The translations under genes were made by a program, and so were the position numbers. DNA of 15,854 nt from an uncultured archaeon (GTDB taxonomy: Archaea > Thermoproteota > Nitrososphaeria > Nitrososphaerales > CALBXV01), in the NCBI GenBank assembly GCA_937890045.1, contig CALBXV010000318.1, positions 1 to 15,854 of the forward strand. The letters run 5' to 3'. Position 1 is the stretch's first letter, and each line of letters starts with the position of its first letter. Below are positions 7,502 through 14,381 of the stretch, in pieces. The notes under the pieces are model-generated. The model did not search any database. It had not been told where the DNA came from and worked only from the letters and a program-made list of their open reading frames with translations.

Positions 7502-8340
7502 TCTTCTTCATCTCCATACATGGAATCATATAGACGATCCCTGTACGCTATAGCTTCAGCGTGTTTGGCGTGCTTTGCATCAAAGAGAGCTTCGTGATAC
7601 TTATGTTGCTTATCCTTCATCAACGCATCGACTTCTATCTTAGCGGAATCAGCGTCTACCCCAGAGGTATCTTTGCCCATACCAGCCATCTCTGGATCGC
7701 TGAACCCTATTCCTATTTTATGTAGAAATCGTATAAAAGCAACATTATTGGAAACTCCAGACTTCTCCACAAATTCCTTCAAATCAGTATCAGCAAATTT
7801 ATTGAATGCCCTTCTGGATAAGGCCAAGTTATTCCTGTATTGCCCCGTACCCCATTCTTTCTTGAGTACAGACTCGGCATCTACACGGGCTTGGGCTTTA
7901 GATGTCTCAACATCAACCATCGCACCCTCAATCATAGACGAATAAAAATCAATTGCCCCCTGTGCCTGAGTATTGGTTAACCCCTGCTGAAACGCTTTCT
8001 CCTTGAAATCTTTAATTTTCTGCTGATCCTCTATGGTCTGAGAATATTTCTCATCAATCTGAATGTCATACTTATCTGGGGCTTCAGGGCGACCTAGCTT
8101 GTTATAGAACTCGCCTCGCTCTTCATCTGTAGACTCCTCACCGGGGATTTTAGCCCGTGATCCCAGCATCTCTTGTAACTTGAGATAAGCACCGCCCAAG
8201 GCTCCTACATCTTCAAACTTCTTTAGCGTATCGTTGTCTCGTAAATCTTCAGGTAAATGCTGCCCTCTCCATGAATCATCCTGTACTTCTGCTTCTTCTG
8301 TGCCTATGAGGTTCTCGCTTTGAACGGCCTCGTCAGTCAT
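7498..8340 (-). CDS. Capsid assembly scaffolding protein
   Basis: The 280-residue product is strongly acidic and predicted helical, begins MTDEAVQSENLIGTEEAEVQ and ends in DEEE. Typical scaffold-family blocks include LPEDLRDNDTLKKFEDV (about 29-45), a KLGRPEAPDKYDI segment near 81-93 and a long Ala/Lys/Glu helical C-terminal half. It stands immediately upstream of the capsid genes at the T7 gene 9 position (T7 gp9 is 307 aa). It would guide procapsid assembly and then be lost from the mature head. AAAGGAG 5 bases before the ATG is the strongest ribosome site in this stretch, fitting a protein made in bulk. The start overlaps the stop of the YkgJ-like gene (ATGA). Confidence 0.88.
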   Translation of the reverse strand: MTDEAVQSENLIGTEEAEVQDDSWRGQHLPEDLRDNDTLKKFEDVGALGGAYLKLQEMLGSRAKIPGEESTDEERGEFYNKLGRPEAPDKYDIQIDEKYSQTIEDQQKIKDFKEKAFQQGLTNTQAQGAIDFYSSMIEGAMVDVETSKAQARVDAESVLKKEWGTGQYRNNLALSRRAFNKFADTDLKEFVEKSGVSNNVAFIRFLHKIGIGFSDPEMAGMGKDTSGVDADSAKIEVDALMKDKQHKYHEALFDAKHAKHAEAIAYRDRLYDSMYGDEEE

Positions 8341-8558
8341 AACAACTCCTTTAGTTGGTTACAGGCAATTTTAGCCTTATCAAAATATTCTTGCTTTGTC
8401 ATGGTCTTACTGTGTACCTCGTCATACATTTTCTTGGAATCACATACAAATGGTCGATTATTATAAATAGCGCAGAGATTGTCTTTTGTGAGATCAGGAC
8501 AACCAATGACCTTGCAACACGCTCCACATTTTTCACAATCAAAATTCCAATCACTCAC
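8337..8558 (-). CDS. YkgJ-type Cys-cluster protein (putative Zn/Fe chelating)
   Basis: The 73-residue protein shows the YkgJ hallmark: a CxxCxxCC cluster (C8, C11, C14, C15) followed by C20, C29 and the CAIYNNRPFVC segment ending at C39, i.e. the C..Y..RP..C pattern of that family. The rest (about 40-73) is a charged helical tail. YkgJ-family proteins are thought to bind zinc or iron, with the precise role unproven. The start is GTG at 8558, overlapping the stop of the Bbp19-like gene by 8 bases with no clear Shine-Dalgarno sequence, so it is likely translationally coupled. It overlaps the scaffold start by 4 bases. Such a gene inside a head-morphogenesis block is unusual. Confidence 0.8.
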   Translation of the reverse strand: MSDWNFDCEKCGACCKVIGCPDLTKDNLCAIYNNRPFVCDSKKMYDEVHSKTMTKQEYFDKAKIACNQLKELL

Positions 8559-8796
8559 TATAGTTTTTCGCTTTTTGTTTGACTTCTTTATATGCGTTGA
8601 TTTGGAACTTCAACCCAAGTACCAAGCCACGCCCGCCCTCATGGTAGTATGTAGTATAAGGATCATTGGGTACGGCTGATATCTGGTTGGAATACATATC
8701 GTCTAAAAAATTCAGTACCTTTTCTCCGTATACACCGGAGAATGTTTTAACAATGGCCTCCCTAATCTCCTCTAATTCATTGGACGGGGAACGCAT
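8551..8796 (-). CDS. Bbp19-like small structural protein
   Basis: I place the start at the ATG at 8796 because AGGAGGT lies 4-5 bases upstream, inside the portal's last codons; a GTG at 8802 would overlap that site. The 81-residue product starts MRSPSNELEEIREAIVKTFS. Its segment FLDDMYSNQISAVPNDPYTT, then a nearby EGGRGLVLGLKFQIN, resembles the short Bbp19-type proteins found next to portals in podoviruses (D-rich dipeptide, then E-G-R-R-x-V...I). These are presumed structural, with no established mechanism. It overlaps the portal stop by 20 bases and the YkgJ-like start by 8, so it is part of a tightly coupled string. Confidence 0.68.
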   Translation of the reverse strand: MRSPSNELEEIREAIVKTFSGVYGEKVLNFLDDMYSNQISAVPNDPYTTYYHEGGRGLVLGLKFQINAYKEVKQKAKNYSE

Positions 8797-10417
8797 CTGC
8801 ACCTCCTAACGCTTTAACCATTGGTGCTGCCTTACCAGCACCTTCTGCGACCTGTGATGCTTGGGCAAGTTGCTCTTGCATCATCATCTTCTCTTGTCTC
8901 TGCGCCCTTAAAGCAGCCACTTCCTTCTCAGAACGCATAACTTCAGTCGGAACAGCCATTCTTTCACCGATAATTTCCAGAGCCTTATCCATATCAACAT
9001 TATCAAGAATCTCAGGCGATACCGTTGCCATGTTTGAAGCGACTCCCAACCACCTTTGAATGGATGTGACATCCTGTATCTTCTGATTTTTAGCAAGCTG
9101 CCCAATGTACGCAATTTCGATTTCATCCAAACCCTCTAATTCAGGTGGTGTGGGTGGTAACACGCCAGCCCGATACATGATCCCAAAGCTACGCAGGATC
9201 AACGGGGTAAGAACCTCGCTCTCAAACCGGGCAACCGTGGGGCCAAGGAGTTTCTGGATTTGTTCTCGTACCGTCGCCACTTCTTCAGCGGTCATGTTGA
9301 GCTTCTCTGGTAGAACCAACTGATCCGCTAGGAATATGCCCCGAATAGATTTTTTCAGTTCATTGGCCTTGAGCGACGATAAGTCGAAACGGCCTTCAAA
9401 TCTCAGGAATTTAAATCTTTCGGGTTCTCTGGAATAGTTTATAGCTGAAGGGGTCATCCTAAAGGTACCAATAATCCCTTGATCCGGGGCTATTAACGGG
9501 GGATGTACGGCAGTAGCAAGCCCCTTCAACTCTAATTCCCTTATCTTGTTGATCGTCTTGATATCTGGCATCGCAATATCCGCTGGGCTTCTGCCCCAGA
9601 GTTCCCCTGATGCCTTCTCAAATCTCCCTATAACGTAAGGTAGCTCATTGAATCCACTCTCTCTTAGTATCGTCTTGGAGTCATAGTGAATATCAACGGC
9701 AGCAAACTTCTTCTGTAGAACGTCCTGCGTCCCAGCCTTGTAATCTTCTCTCGGCATAACCACACGCACAAACGTAAACTGCTCATCCGGTGTTTCTTTA
9801 ACAGCTTTCTTGATCTTGTCGGGTAGTTTCCTGCCCCCGAACATCTGTTTGGCTTGGCGTGCGGAGAACACATATTCCCAAAATACCGTATCTGGTTTAC
9901 CACGCTTGTCCTCTGCGAATACAAACTGCCCCGTAGGAATTGAAGTGAATACTAGCCCACCAAATTCCGTGGGTTCTACCATGTCCTCTTCCAAGAGGAT
10001 ATTAATGGTTCCAAAAGATGTGAAGTCTAGGAAGGATTCGCCTATGACGGTGTAGAAATTGCTTTCGTGCATGGCGAAAAACATCTTCTGCGATACTTCG
10101 TGAAACCATTTCCTCACTTCCGGGGCTTTATTCAAGGGCGATAAAGCGTGGCCTGACGGAATAGACAACCCGAACCAAACCACCTGCTGTGGTGTCAGCG
10201 CATTCTGCATGGACATCGCCATGATTCGGCTGGCTTCTGGAGCCGTAGAATCAAACTGCTTATTGGTGAATCGCTCTGCGCTAATATGGGATGAGCTATC
10301 GACTTGTTGTTTGCGTGGTCTTATATAATCTCTGACATCCCTGAAGAAGGGTTCCCATAACATACGATCTCCCTTCAACTTGTCGTAGCGTTTCAATAAC
10401 GCATTGGCTACAGACAT
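8777..10417 (-). CDS. Portal protein, T7 gp8-like head-tail connector
   Basis: The 546-residue product matches T7 gp8 in length (536 aa) and in pattern. The N-terminus has RYDKLKGDRMLWEPFFRDVR and then DYIRPR, followed by an FDSTAPEASRIMAMSMQNAL block (about 54-73) and a tryptophan-containing VVWFGL. The clip/stem region follows, and a Gln/Met/Ala-rich helical C-terminus (about 490-530) forms the crown. It makes the dodecameric ring through which DNA is packaged and ejected and onto which the gp11-like ring docks. AGGAG six bases before the ATG lies inside the final codons of the preceding gene. Family assignment to the T7-type connector is firm. Confidence 0.92.
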   Translation of the reverse strand: MSVANALLKRYDKLKGDRMLWEPFFRDVRDYIRPRKQQVDSSSHISAERFTNKQFDSTAPEASRIMAMSMQNALTPQQVVWFGLSIPSGHALSPLNKAPEVRKWFHEVSQKMFFAMHESNFYTVIGESFLDFTSFGTINILLEEDMVEPTEFGGLVFTSIPTGQFVFAEDKRGKPDTVFWEYVFSARQAKQMFGGRKLPDKIKKAVKETPDEQFTFVRVVMPREDYKAGTQDVLQKKFAAVDIHYDSKTILRESGFNELPYVIGRFEKASGELWGRSPADIAMPDIKTINKIRELELKGLATAVHPPLIAPDQGIIGTFRMTPSAINYSREPERFKFLRFEGRFDLSSLKANELKKSIRGIFLADQLVLPEKLNMTAEEVATVREQIQKLLGPTVARFESEVLTPLILRSFGIMYRAGVLPPTPPELEGLDEIEIAYIGQLAKNQKIQDVTSIQRWLGVASNMATVSPEILDNVDMDKALEIIGERMAVPTEVMRSEKEVAALRAQRQEKMMMQEQLAQASQVAEGAGKAAPMVKALGGADAFPVQ

Positions 10418-10418
10418 A

Positions 10419-10877
10419 TTATGCTCCTAGTAATGTTTTCTTCTCAATATCCGCAGCGCCAAGCAACCCACCAGCAACCGGGCCAGCTTTTTTCGTCGTA
10501 CCCAATCGGATACGTCCCTTCTGTGTAGAGGGAACTAGCGGACGATTCTGAAAATACTTCGTTGGGGAGTCTCTTAATATTTCTGCGGTAATTGACTTAT
10601 CCGTCTTATAGCCAGCCAAGGCATCTGTAGGTATCTTGCCGGGGGAAACCGCTTTAAAATATTGTCCCGTCGCACCTCTCTGCGAAATACTTTCTGGGTT
10701 GTCGTACATGAAATCAATATAATTCGATACCCCCTGCACTCGTAATTCCTCGGCTCTTTCGTCAACTAATCTCTGCTGCTCTGCTTGCTGTTGGCGTTGT
10801 ATGGCTGCGTAATCCGGTTGTGGGGGCGCACTACGTCCACCACCAAAGAACCTTGCTATTGATTTAAACTTACCCAT
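10419..10877 (-). CDS. Small Gln-rich protein with KTLLG-type C-terminus
   Basis: The 152-residue protein has a basic N-terminus (MGKFKSIARFFGGGRSAPPQ), a Gln/Glu-rich helix (about 24-48) and a C-terminus ending KKTLLGA. Similar small proteins between terminase and portal with Pro-rich starts and KTLLG-like ends are common in podoviruses and have no known function. GGAG eight bases before the ATG supports the start. Its stop lies within the portal's ribosome site. It resembles, in layout, the 101-residue protein two genes upstream (C-terminus KGLLAS). It is perhaps a minor head component or assembly factor; this is inference. Confidence 0.68.
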   Translation of the reverse strand: MGKFKSIARFFGGGRSAPPQPDYAAIQRQQQAEQQRLVDERAEELRVQGVSNYIDFMYDNPESISQRGATGQYFKAVSPGKIPTDALAGYKTDKSITAEILRDSPTKYFQNRPLVPSTQKGRIRLGTTKKAGPVAGGLLGAADIEKKTLLGA

Positions 10878-10882
10878 AGTAT

Positions 10883-11356
10883 CTACTCCATCTTTAGAGA
10901 AAGTACGGGGCCATGCTCGACCAATCCAGACTTCTTCATTAAATTAATAAATAACCGCTGTTCCTTGTCAGCCAATTCCGCAGTAGCTGTAACGAACAGA
11001 TGCGAACAATCTCTTTCCTTGGCCCACTTCAGTGAATGTGATATTAATTCTCTACTAGCATCCGTTCTTCTTCCAGATGAAAATATCCAAAACTTCCCTA
11101 TATAGCAAAAGGGTCTGTCGTGGAACTCTAAACTTTCCGCAATCATTACACATCCGGTAATCTCCCCACCTTCTTCGGAAACCAGAACATCACACTCCTT
11201 ATGATTAATATAGTCATAGAGGTATTTGAAGGCGTTCTTTTCGCTGTATGTAAGCCCATAACCACTCTCAGTATTACCGCCCTTAAACTTATCAACCAAT
11301 GCGCAAGTATCTTCAGTCTCAGCTAACCTGACAACACTATGCTTTAAACTCCTCAC
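10883..11356 (-). CDS. GNAT-family N-acetyltransferase-like protein
   Basis: The 157-residue product has the order expected for the GNAT fold: an early beta/alpha region, a central pair of strands VLVSEEGGEITGCVMIAES (about 57-75), then FCYIGKFWIFSSGRRTDASR, whose tail R-R-T-D-A-S resembles the Q/RxxGxA acetyl-CoA loop, followed by a helix and a LFVTATAE strand. The loop deviates from consensus (Asp in place of Gly), so activity is uncertain. The start is GTG at 11356, overlapping the preceding stop as GTGA, and no Shine-Dalgarno sequence is evident, so coupling is likely. It is the second acetyltransferase-like gene in the block. Substrate is unknown: a virion protein, a host protein or a small molecule are all possible. 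Confidence 0.72.
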   Translation of the reverse strand: MRSLKHSVVRLAETEDTCALVDKFKGGNTESGYGLTYSEKNAFKYLYDYINHKECDVLVSEEGGEITGCVMIAESLEFHDRPFCYIGKFWIFSSGRRTDASRELISHSLKWAKERDCSHLFVTATAELADKEQRLFINLMKKSGLVEHGPVLSLKME

Positions 11357-11658
11357 GATGCCAATAAGCCCTTATTCGCTTTAGTGCCTACCGTCTTTTT
11401 CTTATAGTATAAGCTGGGTTGGTCTAGCTCGTCCACAGCGCCAAGCCCTAGTCCACCCCCCTCATTCAAAATCGTAGTTTCACGGGTATCCGTTTGCGCT
11501 AACCGTGTCATTTTCTTACGCTTTTCAGCATCTTCTTGCGCCCGTGTCACTACTTCAGGTTCAGGAAGTTCTGTCTTTGGCGGTAGATAATTGGCTGCCG
11601 GGGTCGCTGGCATCATTACTGGTGCCGGGGGTGTTGGTACTGATCCTTTTCCACCCAT
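11353..11658 (-). CDS. Small Pro/Ala-rich protein with KGLLAS C-terminus
   Basis: The 101-residue protein starts MGGKGSVPTPPAPVMMPATP, has a charged centre with RETTILNEGGGLGLGAV (about 59-75), and ends KANKGLLAS. The T-I-L-x-G-G-G-L-G region and the KxLLG-like end match a recurrent class of small podoviral proteins near the terminase and portal genes; function is unknown. AGGAG eight bases upstream of the ATG overlaps the terminase stop (TAGGAG). It is mostly low-complexity and likely disordered at the N-terminus. With the 152-residue protein it forms a pair flanking the GNAT gene. Confidence 0.68.
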   Translation of the reverse strand: MGGKGSVPTPPAPVMMPATPAANYLPPKTELPEPEVVTRAQEDAEKRKKMTRLAQTDTRETTILNEGGGLGLGAVDELDQPSLYYKKKTVGTKANKGLLAS

Positions 11659-11669
11659 GATGCTATCTC

Positions 11670-13190
11670 CTATTTAAATACGTCGTATGTTGCTACTGCA
11701 ACATCCTGTAGCTGTTTGATTGCAAGGTATCCCGCCTCAAATCCCAAAGAACAAGTTGATAGCGCATCAAAGCCATGTGAAGCCCAATTATGCAGGGGGC
11801 GGTTCTTATAGCAACCGTTCTTGTCATCCCATTCTTTACGGTAATTCTTCAAACAAGTCAACCCCCTAGCGCATTTATTTTCATCGAAGTAGAACTGGGG
11901 AAACAGGTTTCTAACACTCTCAATTTTATCCATTACATCGTTGGGGCGTGGCACCGTTTCAAAGATCAATCCCTGCTCCCTCGCAAACTCCTTACGGGTC
12001 TTGCCTATCGTGAAGTCACGCACCTCGATATCGTGGGGCGCTAGGTTCTTACCATAGCGATAATCCTTTGTTTTTAGCACGTTCACATAATGCGACAAAC
12101 CTTCATCTGCGTTCTCGTAGTAGTCGATGAACCGCACGCAATCCTGATGTACCTGAAAAAACCAGATACAAGTAGTATCATTAATCCCCAAATCCCAACT
12201 CGTATGTACTGGAAGGCTGCGGATATACGGGATTGTGCTGATACGTTGTTCAAGATAAGCAGTCTGGAGATGACGTGAGAGATAGGCTCCTTCTATGCTT
12301 TGTTCAAACGCTTCTTTTGCCGTGGTGGGGTACTCTCGCTTAACGTCCTCACCCAGTTCGGCAACCTTCTTAGCATACCATGCTTTCTGTGTTTCCGAGA
12401 ACTTACGGGACAACTCCTTACTTTGTTTCTCAAAGTAATCCTCTACATCAGGGGGTACTCTTGCGGAGGTATCCAGCGTATAAGCCTTCTCCCTATACCA
12501 AGGGAAGAAGAAAAACTTGTAGTCCATCGTGGTGAGGGTGCGTTTGGACAGGGTATCCAGTTCCGCATCACGACACTTGGTAAAAAAATCACCCTCATTC
12601 CCCATAGCCGTGGATTCTATGGCAAGCAGGGCATCTCTGGGTAAAGTCTCGATACTCCCTGTGCGCACTTCCCTCGCTTTCTCCGGTTCCTTGGCGCAAA
12701 TCTTGCCGTACTCCGTAATCAGTAACTGGGAGAGTGTACCCGACCTCATCGAAGTGGAAACCCTGAAAGCAGAACCATTACTGAAAATCAATCGCTTGCC
12801 TTGTTCACTTTCCAGCCTGATCGTACTGTAAATCAAGTCACGTAGGGCAGGAATATCCCTTGCCACGCTATCCCACACGTCCTTAACCTTGGTGCGGAAG
12901 ATTTCCTCTGCGTTCTCACGGGTATCCGCTATAATTCCCGCTTCCCTATTAGGATTAAACAGGCAATCATCCAGAAACAGGATGGAATAAAACGTAGTGA
13001 CCCCCAACTGACGTGCCTTTAAAACAATGGCACGGTTCCACATCCCGTCATACAGTTCTTTCTGCGCCCAATTCAAACGAAACGGGATGAGTGAACTGCC
13101 TTCCTTGGGTCTAATATGGTAAAGATTGTTTAATCGCCATGTACGGCTCTTAATTAGACGTACTAGGCTCTGTTGTTTCTTTTTCGCCAC
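11670..13190 (-). CDS. terL: Terminase large subunit (packaging ATPase/nuclease)
   Basis: I start at GTG 13190 (506 residues) because AAAGG lies 6 bases upstream and the protein then begins with the usual N-terminal region (RTWRLNNLYHIRPKEG). A longer reading from TTG 13256 has no ribosome site. The ATPase domain shows a variant Walker A, LKARQLGVTT (about 57-66), a Walker B, LLITEYG (about 156-162), and a coupling segment, IESTAMGNEGDFF (about 191-203). The nuclease domain shows SWDLG (331-335), a second acidic strand RFIDYYE (about 353-359), and HNWASHGFDAL (about 467-477), whose Asp fits a metal-binding residue. It translocates DNA through the portal and cuts genome ends. It overlaps the small subunit gene by 41 bases. 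Placement upstream of the portal differs from T7. Confidence 0.92.
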   Translation of the reverse strand: MAKKKQQSLVRLIKSRTWRLNNLYHIRPKEGSSLIPFRLNWAQKELYDGMWNRAIVLKARQLGVTTFYSILFLDDCLFNPNREAGIIADTRENAEEIFRTKVKDVWDSVARDIPALRDLIYSTIRLESEQGKRLIFSNGSAFRVSTSMRSGTLSQLLITEYGKICAKEPEKAREVRTGSIETLPRDALLAIESTAMGNEGDFFTKCRDAELDTLSKRTLTTMDYKFFFFPWYREKAYTLDTSARVPPDVEDYFEKQSKELSRKFSETQKAWYAKKVAELGEDVKREYPTTAKEAFEQSIEGAYLSRHLQTAYLEQRISTIPYIRSLPVHTSWDLGINDTTCIWFFQVHQDCVRFIDYYENADEGLSHYVNVLKTKDYRYGKNLAPHDIEVRDFTIGKTRKEFAREQGLIFETVPRPNDVMDKIESVRNLFPQFYFDENKCARGLTCLKNYRKEWDDKNGCYKNRPLHNWASHGFDALSTCSLGFEAGYLAIKQLQDVAVATYDVFK

Positions 13191-13530
13191 TATTTGCCTT
13201 TGAATTGTAGTCAAATCCAGTTTTGCGTTCTTGTATTTGCAGCATCGCTTCAGCAATTGGGTTCATGGCATTCGCCATGCTGTGACTTTCCATCTGTATC
13301 TGCTTCATCTCTGGGTAAACAAGTCGCATAATCTTCAAAACAATATCAGACTTAACTTTCGGGGGCGTGTCGATGTCACGATATAGCTCGACAGCCTCTC
13401 TTAGTGGTTCAAAATTCAACTTATTCAGGACTTCACCGACCAATCGGTTCTTATTAATCAGATTCTTTGGTCTGCCGGGGCCAGCCATCCCCCCTTTTAC
13501 AAACATCGGTAGTTTAGTCTCTTCTGCCAT
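13150..13530 (-). CDS. Putative terminase small subunit
   Basis: Position immediately upstream of and overlapping terL, and the size (126 residues from ATG 13530), suggest the DNA-recognition subunit of the packaging motor. The N-terminus contains KGGMAGPGRPKNLINKNRLV, a Gly-Arg-Pro-Lys motif common at the start of small terminases, followed by helical segments (FEPLREAVELYRDI, then PPKVKSDIVLKIMRLVYPEM) and a polar tail. GGGAG lies 7 bases before ATG 13530; an upstream ATG at 13548 is less well placed. The gene overlaps the preceding secreted-protein gene by 17 bases. There is no unambiguous motif for this diverse family, so this is an inference from order and pattern. Confidence 0.75.
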   Translation of the reverse strand: MAEETKLPMFVKGGMAGPGRPKNLINKNRLVGEVLNKLNFEPLREAVELYRDIDTPPKVKSDIVLKIMRLVYPEMKQIQMESHSMANAMNPIAEAMLQIQERKTGFDYNSKANSGEKETTEPSTSN

Positions 13531-13873
13531 CCCACATCTCCCAATCATTTGGCGGTTTACGGTACAACATCGGCTTTGCAGGGATCACATATCTCATATT
13601 GGTAGAAAATAAATACACTTCCTTGTCATGGTAGGAGTATTCCTCACACCCATTGACCGGATATTGCGCCAGTATAGGGTACGAATACCATACCAACCCA
13701 TCTTCTTCCTCAAAGAGTACAACAATCCCTAGAGAAAAGTGTAGCTGCCACTCCTTCATTGTATCAAAGTGGGGTTTCGGTTCAGGCGGTTGTGCAAGAA
13801 CCGGAGAAGCCAGTAATAGAAGAACTGGCAGCCATTGGTACCACTTTACTTTCTGTCCATGCCCATTTTCCAT
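13514..13873 (-). CDS. Secreted or membrane-anchored phage protein, unknown function
   Basis: From the ATG at 13873 the product has 119 residues: a basic N-region (MENGHGQKVKWYQW), a hydrophobic core LPVLLLLASP and a plausible signal peptidase site after VLA, before QPPEPKPHF. Starting further upstream would bury the signal, so I prefer this start; the nearby GGTGG is only a modest ribosome site. The mature part (about 90 residues) is Tyr/Trp-rich with one Cys and ends with a Pro-rich, acidic tail (KPPNDWEMWDGRRD). I do not recognise the family. Overlap with the holin-like gene (28 bases) and with the small terminase gene (17 bases) ties it to the lysis/packaging block. Possible roles include spanin-like disruption or envelope interaction; these are inference. 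Confidence 0.66.
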   Translation of the reverse strand: MENGHGQKVKWYQWLPVLLLLASPVLAQPPEPKPHFDTMKEWQLHFSLGIVVLFEEEDGLVWYSYPILAQYPVNGCEEYSYHDKEVYLFSTNMRYVIPAKPMLYRKPPNDWEMWDGRRD

Positions 13874-14031
13874 GTCGCTGCGCCACCGATCCCCATCATA
13901 CCCCATGCTTCCGGTGAGAACTGGTGGTATCCAAGCATCTGGCACACAACCATTCCCATCCCGACGACCATCAGAAGGTATGTCTTGCGTCCGGGCATTA
14001 TTTTGTCGATGAATCCAATTAACATTTCCAT
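13846..14031 (-). CDS. Holin-like two-helix membrane protein
   Basis: The start is ATG 14031, 7 bases after AGGAG, giving 61 residues; a longer frame to 14055 lacks such a site. The protein begins MEMLIGFIDKIMPGRKTYLL. A first hydrophobic segment covers about 17-33 (TYLLMVVGMGMVVCQML) and a second about 42-55 (AWGMMGIGGAATW); the ends are basic. Small two-helix proteins with a GRKTYL start and a G-rich second helix are common beside phage lysis genes. They are often called holins or holin-like, although many lack proof. The gene sits between the lipoprotein gene and the secreted-protein gene. It may control lysis timing, or be a general phage membrane protein. Confidence 0.68.
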   Translation of the reverse strand: MEMLIGFIDKIMPGRKTYLLMVVGMGMVVCQMLGYHQFSPEAWGMMGIGGAATWKMGMDRK

Positions 14032-14047
14032 TACCGTTCTCCTATGA

Positions 14048-14263
14048 TTAATCATCGTTACATTCAGATAATCGTTTTACCATATCGTTCTCAAAATGCA
14101 AGCGTTCAGATACCCATTCTTCGGAAACCGAGTATCGCCCATTATCCAGAGCAATCATCTCACCGCTTTCCAGAAGAACTACCCTTCCTGCGCAACTTGT
14201 TAAAAATACTAGAGAGAGACACCACATCACGATCAGCCAACGCATTATCAATATCTTCCTCAT
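14048..14263 (-). CDS. Phage lipoprotein (possible outer-membrane spanin)
   Basis: The 71-residue reading from ATG 14263 begins MRKILIMRWLIVMWCLSLVF and continues into a lipobox, LTSC, giving a mature protein starting CAGRVVLLESGEM. An in-frame ATG at 14245 gives 65 residues; the longer one has a more basic N-terminus. GGAAG lies just upstream. The mature part is short, acidic, not Pro-rich, and resembles other small phage lipoproteins with a Gx-A/I-LDNG-type stretch. Its 5' part overlaps the 64-residue gene by about 100 bases in another frame, like Rz/Rz1 pairs. The order (64-aa, lipoprotein, holin-like) suits a lysis cluster. The outer-membrane spanin role is inferred. Confidence 0.7.
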   Translation of the reverse strand: MRKILIMRWLIVMWCLSLVFLTSCAGRVVLLESGEMIALDNGRYSVSEEWVSERLHFENDMVKRLSECNDD

Positions 14264-14354
14264 TGCTCTTCCATTGGCGTGCGTGCTTTGTTTTGAAAAC
14301 ACGCTTGAGCGTATCCCTAGCCAATCCAAAGATGGCTGCGATTGCGTTCCACAT
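14160..14354 (-). CDS. Small protein of the lysis cluster, unknown function
   Basis: GGAG about 8 bases before the ATG supports this 64-residue protein. It starts MWNAIAAIFGLARDTLKRVF (a weakly hydrophobic amphipathic helix), continues with a basic stretch (KTKHARQWKSN) and then EEDIDNALADRDVVSLSSIF, a pattern D-I-D-x-A-x-A-x-x-D that recurs in small podovirus proteins near lysis genes. It has no strong transmembrane helix, so it does not look like a classical inner-membrane spanin, even though a lipoprotein gene is nested in its 3' half in a different frame. It could be a divergent spanin component or an unrelated peripheral protein. Confidence 0.62.
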   Translation of the reverse strand: MWNAIAAIFGLARDTLKRVFKTKHARQWKSNEEDIDNALADRDVVSLSSIFNKLRRKGSSSGKR

Positions 14355-14381
14355 AGGTTCGGCTCCAATTTATAAGGGCAA

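Noticed and set aside
13191..13256. TTG-initiated extension of the large terminase by 22 residues
   Set aside because: No Shine-Dalgarno sequence precedes the TTG, the added sequence is Cys/Lys-rich and unlike terminase N-termini, and it would deepen the overlap with the small subunit gene to 107 bases.
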